This document shows, piece by piece, positions 7,324-12,999 of a stretch of DNA of 15,269 nucleotides. Position 1 is the stretch's first letter. Every line of letters begins with the position of its first letter. The stretch comes from CAWJEL01 sp964647255. Its GTDB lineage: Bacteria > Chloroflexota > Anaerolineae > CG2-30-64-16. The translations under genes and the position numbers were made by a program. The stretch is from the NCBI GenBank assembly GCA_964647255.1, contig CAZYGI010000084.1, positions 1 to 15,269 of the forward strand, in the 5' to 3' direction. Under the pieces are notes generated by a model. The model searched no databases. It saw nothing but the letters and a program-made list of their open reading frames with translations, and was not told where the DNA came from.

Positions 7324-7352
7324 TTGCCTGCATCCCGGCCTTAGACTATAAT
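7324..7352 (+). promoter_or_regulatory. Sigma70-type promoter for the second peptidase unit
   Basis: TTGCCT (7324-7329), a 17-nt spacer and a consensus TATAAT (7347-7352) lie directly after the terminator hairpin and 60 nt before the ATG at 7412. The architecture is the same as that of the promoter at 5665-5693. Confidence 0.68.
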
Positions 7353-7411
7353 CGTCGCCACGGCTCAAACAGCAGAAGGGGTTGAATGATTTGGAGTATG
7401 CGAGATTGACG

Positions 7412-9727
7412 ATGGAGCGCATCGCTCGTTGGCTGATCCGGGGCCTCTTGCTGGCGGGGCTCATCTTCGTGTGGCCGGCGGCCGCAGCGCCCCCGGCCGC
7501 GGCCGCGCCCGACGCAGCGATCCGCGTGCGGATCGGCGTGGTTACGGACGGGATCGTCCAGGTGACGCCGGCCGATCTGGCCGCGGCCGGCGTGAATCTG
7601 GCCGCGGCGGACCCGCGCACCTTTGCCATGAGCAGCCTGGGCCAACCGGTGGCGTTCGCGATCACGGGCAACGCCGACGGCCGCTTCGATGGCGCCGACC
7701 TGCTCACGTTCTTCGGGCAGCAGTTCCGCGGCACCCAGTTTCAAGAGAAATACACCGATGAACGCGTCTACTGGCTCGATATCGGCGGCGCGGCCGGCCC
7801 GCACATTGCGCCGGTGGATGCGACGCCGCGCGGCGATCTGACGCCGCCCGGGGATGCACCGGCCACGGTGCGCGCCAGAGTTCCGGTGGTCTACTGGAAT
7901 TTGAATACCCTGGCCTGGGTCAACATCACCCAGGAGACCTGGTTTTCGGCCCGGCTGCAGCCTTTGCTGGCCGCGCCCGCGACCGCAGCCTTGAGTTACG
8001 AGGTGCCGGACCCCGCTCCCGGGACGCCCGCGACCTTCCGCTCGCAGGCGCTGCCCCGGTACGCGGCAGTGCTCAGCCTGCAGCCGGAGCATCATACGAC
8101 CTTCGCCCTGAACGGTGCGCCGCTGCTCGATCAAACGTGGTCCGGCTCACAGGTGAAGACGTTCACCGCCGATGTTGCGCCGGGGGTCCTGGTGGACGGC
8201 CTGAACACCGTCGAGATCGGCGCCCAGGTCATGCCCGGCAACGTGACGGACGACGTCTACTTCCCCTACTGGGAGGTGACCTACCGCCGCGCATTCCGGG
8301 CGCATCAGGGCCAGTTCGATTTCCGCAGCGAAGGCGCCGGCCCACATGAATATCAGGTGGCGGCCTGGGACTCAAAGGCGGTCGCAGTCTGGGATATTTC
8401 GGAGGCCGCGGCGCCGCGCGAGCTGAGCGGAGCAATGCCTGAACTGGCGGCGGATGGCATCAGCCTGCGCTTCCGCGCCGAAGATGTCGCCGGCTCGCGC
8501 TTCTGGCTGCAAACACGGACCAGCTTCAACCGGCCCGCGAGCATCCGCCTGCGGCCGGCCACCGGGCTGCGCGCCCCGGCCGGGGGCGCGGACGCCGTGT
8601 TGATCACCCCGGCCGCGTTCCGGCCCGCGGCCGAGCGGCTGGCCGCCTGGCACCAGGCTCACGGCCGCCGGACCGTGATTGCTAACTTGCAGGATGTTTA
8701 CGACGAGTTCAACGAGGGGATCGCCATCGCACCTGAGGCCATCCCCAACCTGCTCAAATGGGCCGCGACGAACTGGACCGCTCCCGCGCCGGCCTTCCTG
8801 ACCCTGATCGGCGATGGGCACTGGAACATGAAGGGGTTCAACCCGGAGGTCCACGGCACGCTGCCCTCCTATATCCCGCCCTACCTGTCCTTCGTGGACT
8901 CGGTCGTCGGGGAGGTGCCCACCGATGAACGCTACGGCGACATCAACGGCGACGGTTTTGCGGAAGTTGCGGTGGGGCGGCTGGCGGTCAATTCTCTGGC
9001 CGAGGCGTACGTCGTCGTGGATAAGATTCGCGCCTATGACGAGACGGCGCGCCGCGCGGCCTGGCAGCGGCGGGCGCTGTTCGTCGCCGACAACGCCGAT
9101 TCGGGCGGCGATTTCCCGGCGCTGTCGGATGACGCGATCAACAACTATCTGCCCGCCGATCTGACGCCGACACGCGCCTACCTGGCCGCGCGGCCCGCCA
9201 GCGCGGCGCAGATTGCCGAGACCCGGGCCATTATCTCCGACACGATCCAGTCGGGCGTCTTCATGGTGCAGTACAGCGGACACGGCAACGTCCAGGTGTG
9301 GGCCGGAGAGTCCATCCTGACCGCGGCGATGATCCCTGGCTTTGCGAACGGTTCGCGGCTGCCCATCTCGATGTCGTTCAACTGCCTGGACGGCTACTTC
9401 GCCTTCCCGCAGGCTAACCGCCAGGCGATCGCAGAATTGCTGCAGCGGCAGCCGGGCGGCGGCGCCGTCGCGGTGATCTCCCCGTCGGGGGACGGCTTTT
9501 CGTCCGACCAACAGCGCATGCGGCAGATCTTGATGACGCTGATGTTCAAGAACGGCGTGCGCGAGATCGGCCTGGCCCTGAACCTGGCAAAACGCGAGTT
9601 CGCCGGTCCGACCCTGGGCATGCACTACCTGGTGCAGACGGTCACTTTGTTCGGCGATCCGGCGATGCGGCTGCCGGTCGCCGCTTCCGGGCTGCAGAAA
9701 ACGTATCTTCCCGTCGTGCTGCGGTAG
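7412..9727 (+). CDS. Secreted C25 (gingipain-like) cysteine peptidase, paralogue 2
   Basis: This gene encodes 771 residues from the ATG chosen here. In-frame TTG codons at 7382 and 7391 are alternatives: AGAAGGGG at 7374-7381 suits 7391 in spacing. The 7412 start gives a clean signal peptide (MERIARWLIRGLLLAGLIFVW, Ala-rich cleavage region). The N-terminal region closely matches the first peptidase (RIGVVTDGIVQVTPADL, DPRTFAMSS, EKYTDERVYWLDIGG). The C25 domain covers about residues 394-750, with His624 in YSGHGN and Cys658 in FNCLDGYF, plus an intact DINGDGFAEVAVGR loop. In place of the Fn3 domain of paralogue 1 it ends shortly after FGDPAMRLP with KTYLPVVLR, a tail type I recall from many secreted Chloroflexota proteins. 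It heads a unit with the next two genes. It is probably an active extracellular protease with unknown substrates. Confidence 0.88.
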   Translation: MERIARWLIRGLLLAGLIFVWPAAAAPPAAAAPDAAIRVRIGVVTDGIVQVTPADLAAAGVNLAAADPRTFAMSSLGQPVAFAITGNADGRFDGADLLTFFGQQFRGTQFQEKYTDERVYWLDIGGAAGPHIAPVDATPRGDLTPPGDAPATVRARVPVVYWNLNTLAWVNITQETWFSARLQPLLAAPATAALSYEVPDPAPGTPATFRSQALPRYAAVLSLQPEHHTTFALNGAPLLDQTWSGSQVKTFTADVAPGVLVDGLNTVEIGAQVMPGNVTDDVYFPYWEVTYRRAFRAHQGQFDFRSEGAGPHEYQVAAWDSKAVAVWDISEAAAPRELSGAMPELAADGISLRFRAEDVAGSRFWLQTRTSFNRPASIRLRPATGLRAPAGGADAVLITPAAFRPAAERLAAWHQAHGRRTVIANLQDVYDEFNEGIAIAPEAIPNLLKWAATNWTAPAPAFLTLIGDGHWNMKGFNPEVHGTLPSYIPPYLSFVDSVVGEVPTDERYGDINGDGFAEVAVGRLAVNSLAEAYVVVDKIRAYDETARRAAWQRRALFVADNADSGGDFPALSDDAINNYLPADLTPTRAYLAARPASAAQIAETRAIISDTIQSGVFMVQYSGHGNVQVWAGESILTAAMIPGFANGSRLPISMSFNCLDGYFAFPQANRQAIAELLQRQPGGGAVAVISPSGDGFSSDQQRMRQILMTLMFKNGVREIGLALNLAKREFAGPTLGMHYLVQTVTLFGDPAMRLPVAASGLQKTYLPVVLR

Positions 9728-9768
9728 CGGCCCGACGGTGTCAGCTGTTGATTCGATGAGAGCAAGCC

Positions 9769-10776
9769 ATGAGACAATCCACCCGTAGCCAGCATTTCTC
9801 CATCCTGACGCTGTCCCTCGCCCTGGTCGGCGCGCTGCTCGCCCTGCCGCTGGGGTTTGCGCGGCCCGCGAACGCCGCGATCACCCTGATCAGCTTCACA
9901 GCCAAACCACAGGGCAACACTGCGATCCTGGTGGAGTGGGAGACCGGCACCGAGGCCAACACTGCCGGGTTCAATCTTCGGCGGGCATTATCGGCAGCCG
10001 AGCTGGGCACGACCGAACCCACAACAGCGCCGCTCGTTTTTATCCAGAACAAGGGCGATGCAACCTTCGGCGATTCCTACAGCTACACCGACACGGCTGT
10101 GACGCCGGGTGTAGTCTACTATTACCGGCTCTACGAAGTCTCACTGTCGGGCGGGTCCGGTGACATGTCGGAGATCATCTACGCCGGCATCGGTGTGGCA
10201 ACGCCGACCGCCACCGCGACGGCGACGGTCACCGCGACCCAGCAGCCGACATCCACCGCCACGCCCACGCGCACGCGCACGGTCACGCCGACCAACGTGC
10301 CGGGCGAGCTGGTCCAGCCGACCGCCACGCGGCGGTTCACCAACACGCCGATCCCGGTCGTCGCGCCTTCCGGCACGCCCACCGTCCCCGGCTTGCCTGC
10401 GACGCCCACGGCCACGGGGCTGCCGTCGGCCGTGATCGCGGCGCCCACATCCGGCGGCGGCCAGGCGGTCATGCCGCCGGTGAGCGCAACGGTCACGCCG
10501 GCCCTGGCCACGCCGATGGCGAAGCCGGCCGTCATTGCGGCCGCCGCGTCCCCCGCTCCCGCCGCGGCGACCGACCAGGTCGGGGTGAGGCCGACCGCCA
10601 CCCCGCGCGTCTTCGAGCCGATCCTGGGCACGCCGGACGCGGGCCGGCCTGCTCCCGCGCCGGAGCCTGCCGCGCGCAGCACGGGCCCGCTGCTGGCGAT
10701 CGGCGGCGCGGCGGTTGTCCTGGCTGCGCTCATCGGCGGCGCGGCGATCTGGTGGCGCGGCCGCCGGCAAGGTTAG
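9769..10776 (+). CDS. Membrane-anchored Fn3-like protein with long T/P-rich stalk
   Basis: This gene encodes 335 residues. The signal peptide runs to about residue 38 (ALPLGFARPANA). An Fn3-like beta domain follows (ITLISFTAKPQGNTAILVEW, EANTAGFNLRR, SYSYTDTAVTPGVVYYYRLYEV). Residues about 143-305 are a low-complexity Thr/Pro/Ala stalk. A transmembrane helix at about 308-328 (LLAIGGAAVVLAALIGGAAI) and the basic tail WWRGRRQG complete it, so the Fn3 head is held outside the cell on a stalk. No catalytic motif is visible. It sits 41 nt after one C25 peptidase and only 3 nt before the next, so it is very likely co-transcribed with both. It could be a docking partner or a substrate of these peptidases; that is inference. 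Its ribosome binding site is weak. Confidence 0.8.
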   Translation: MRQSTRSQHFSILTLSLALVGALLALPLGFARPANAAITLISFTAKPQGNTAILVEWETGTEANTAGFNLRRALSAAELGTTEPTTAPLVFIQNKGDATFGDSYSYTDTAVTPGVVYYYRLYEVSLSGGSGDMSEIIYAGIGVATPTATATATVTATQQPTSTATPTRTRTVTPTNVPGELVQPTATRRFTNTPIPVVAPSGTPTVPGLPATPTATGLPSAVIAAPTSGGGQAVMPPVSATVTPALATPMAKPAVIAAAASPAPAAATDQVGVRPTATPRVFEPILGTPDAGRPAPAPEPAARSTGPLLAIGGAAVVLAALIGGAAIWWRGRRQG

Positions 10777-10779
10777 CGG

Positions 10780-12921
10780 ATGAAACTCCAGCACATCGCA
10801 TTGGTCGCCGCCCTGGCGCTGGCCGGCCTCACGGCAGCGTGCCAGAGCACCCCGGCCGCGCCGATCGCCCCGGCCTCCGCCGTGAAACTGCTGGTCGCGG
10901 CGGACGGCGCCTACGAGGCGTCGCCCGCCGCGCTCAAGGCCGCCGGCTTTGACCTGACGGGCGTTTCCGCCGCGGCGCTGAGCCTGACCACAGGCGGCCA
11001 GCCGGTTGGCTTCACGCTGGTCGAGCAGGGACAGGGCCAGGCGCTGCGGCTTTACGGCCAGGCCCCCGCGGCGATGGCGGACAGCGATCGGCGCGTTTAC
11101 TGGCTCGCGCGGCGACAAGACGGCCAGCCCGCGGCCGTGACGATCTCCGGCCGGGCGGTGCGCCCGGCGGAGCCGGCCCCAGCCGCGACCTCGGTTGTCT
11201 CCGTGACGGTGCATGTCGAAGAACAGCGGCAGTACGACATCCAGGCTGCGGCAGGCCAGGATCGCTGGCTATGGGACACGCTCTTTGCCCCCGCGGAGAA
11301 GAAGATCACCGCACCGGTGGACCAGCCGGCGGCCCCCGCCGGCGACGCTGCGGCGCTGCTGCGCGTCCGCCTGGTCGCCGCGTCGTTCGACCCCAACCTG
11401 AACCCCGACCACCACCTGGCCCTGGCCGTCAACGGCGCGGCTGTGGCCGATGAGCGGTGGGACGGCGCGGGAGAGCACATCATCACGGCAACGCTCCCGG
11501 CCGGCGTCCTGCGGAACGGCGCCAACGAGGTCACACTCACCGCCCCGGGCGACACCGGCGCGGCCGCCGATTCGGTCACGCTGGATTGGCTGGAGCTGAC
11601 CTATGGACGGGAGCTGCGGCCAGCGGCCAGCCTGGAGTTCAGCGGCGCGAGCGCGGGGTACGCCCTGGCCGCGACCACGGCGCCGGCCGTGCTGTGGGAC
11701 ATCACCGAACCCGCCCGCCCCGTGATGCTGACCGGCTACGCAGTGAAAGATGGCCTGGTGGAGTTCGATGCCGGGCCGGGGCTGCGGCGGTTCATCGTTG
11801 CGACGCAGGCGGGCCTGCGCAGCCCGGAGATCGTGCGGCCGGCGGAGACGAATCTGCGCGAGTGGCCCGGCGGCGCAGACATGATCATCGTGACCGCGCC
11901 GCAATTCCGGGAAGCGCTCAAGCCCCTGATCGAGGCCCGGCAGAGCCAGGGGCTGCGGGTTGCCGTCGTGGACATCGCGCAGGTCTATGACGCCTTCAGC
12001 TTCGGCGAGCCGGGACCCGGGGCCATCCGCAGCCTGGTGCAGCAGGCCGCGACGCACTGGACGCCCCCGGCCCCGCGCTTCCTGCTGCTGGTCGGCGACG
12101 CCAGCAACGACCCGCGCGGCTATCGCGGCGGCGCGGAGGTGAACCTGGTGCCGACGCAGGAGATTAACACCGATCACTCAGGCTGGACCGCGTCCGATGT
12201 CTGGTTCGCGCTCCCGGATGACAGCCCGACGGCTGAGCCGGTCCTCGCGGTCGGCCGGTTCCCCGCCCAAACCGTGGAGCAGGTGCAGGCCATGGTCGCC
12301 AAGACCCTGCGCTATGCCGCCGGGAATCCGCCGCGGACTGCCCTGCTCGTGGCCGATAACGATGAGCCGGGCTTCGCCGCGGTCGCCCAGGAGTTCGCGT
12401 CCGCGCTGGCCGGCTACACGTCGCAGGTGATCACGGTGGCTGGAGATGGCGCCGCGGCCCGCCAGGCGCTGCTGCAGGCCTTCGATCAAGGCGCCGGCCT
12501 GATCAGCTATTTCGGGCACGGCAGCGTGCGGCTGTGGGCCAAAGAGAAAGTGTTCTCGGTCGAGGACGTCAAGACGTTGACCAACCGGGATCGGCTGCCG
12601 CTCGTCTTCACGGCCACCTGCCTCAGCGGCCTCTTCCAGGACCCCGACACGCCGTCGTTGGGCGAGACGCTCTTGCGCGCCGACAACGGCGGCGCGGCCG
12701 CCGCGTTGGTGCCCTCCAGCGCAGACGTGCTCCCGGATCAGCGCGTGTTGGCGCTGGCCCTGGCGGCTGCCTTCGCGCAGACCGGCGCCGATGCGCCGCA
12801 GACGCTCGGCGAGGCGGTGCTGCAGGCGCAGCGCGCCATCAGCACTGCGCCGGGCAGCGTCCGGCAGGTGCTCCTCACCTTCAACATCCTCGGCGATCCG
12901 TCCATGCCGCTGGGCCGTTGA
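10780..12921 (+). CDS. C25 (gingipain-like) cysteine peptidase, lipoprotein paralogue 3
   Basis: This gene encodes 713 residues, starting 3 nt after the previous stop. The N-terminus MKLQHIALVAALALAGLTAAC carries a lipobox (LTAA-Cys21), so the protein should be lipid-anchored. The middle has a beta-sandwich with LNPDHHLALAVNGAAVADE, also present in diverged form in paralogues 1 and 2. The C25 domain begins near residue 367 (GADMIIVTAPQF) and runs to the end (FNILGDPSMPLGR). The catalytic pair is His580 in YFGHGSVRLW and Cys614 in TATCLSGLF. The Asp-rich GDxxGDxxxxxAVGR loop of the other two is degraded here to DDSPTAEPVLAVGRFPA, so a bound metal ion may be missing. There is no tail domain after the catalytic domain. 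It is more divergent than the other two and probably differs in substrate. A strong hairpin follows the stop. Confidence 0.87.
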   Translation: MKLQHIALVAALALAGLTAACQSTPAAPIAPASAVKLLVAADGAYEASPAALKAAGFDLTGVSAAALSLTTGGQPVGFTLVEQGQGQALRLYGQAPAAMADSDRRVYWLARRQDGQPAAVTISGRAVRPAEPAPAATSVVSVTVHVEEQRQYDIQAAAGQDRWLWDTLFAPAEKKITAPVDQPAAPAGDAAALLRVRLVAASFDPNLNPDHHLALAVNGAAVADERWDGAGEHIITATLPAGVLRNGANEVTLTAPGDTGAAADSVTLDWLELTYGRELRPAASLEFSGASAGYALAATTAPAVLWDITEPARPVMLTGYAVKDGLVEFDAGPGLRRFIVATQAGLRSPEIVRPAETNLREWPGGADMIIVTAPQFREALKPLIEARQSQGLRVAVVDIAQVYDAFSFGEPGPGAIRSLVQQAATHWTPPAPRFLLLVGDASNDPRGYRGGAEVNLVPTQEINTDHSGWTASDVWFALPDDSPTAEPVLAVGRFPAQTVEQVQAMVAKTLRYAAGNPPRTALLVADNDEPGFAAVAQEFASALAGYTSQVITVAGDGAAARQALLQAFDQGAGLISYFGHGSVRLWAKEKVFSVEDVKTLTNRDRLPLVFTATCLSGLFQDPDTPSLGETLLRADNGGAAAALVPSSADVLPDQRVLALALAAAFAQTGADAPQTLGEAVLQAQRAISTAPGSVRQVLLTFNILGDPSMPLGR

Positions 12922-12936
12922 TTCTGCCTGGCGCTA

Positions 12937-12979
12937 AAACGGGGGTTGGGGGCGGCAGAGCCGCCCCCAACCCCCGTTT
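12937..12979. terminator. Bidirectional terminator between convergent genes
   Basis: A 20-bp perfect inverted repeat (12937-12956 with 12960-12979) has a 3-nt loop. It is flanked by an A-run on the left arm and a T-run on the right arm, so it can work on both strands. It lies 15 nt after the third peptidase stop and 20 nt beyond the stop of the minus-strand gene. Confidence 0.85.
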
Positions 12980-12999
12980 CGCTTGAGCCTGGTGCACGC

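Noticed and set aside
8372..9625. Antisense ORF of 417 codons over the second peptidase
   Set aside because: Opposite strand of a clear C25 coding region; composition is that of a GC-rich shadow frame. The 356-codon antisense ORF at 3942-5012 was dropped for the same reason.
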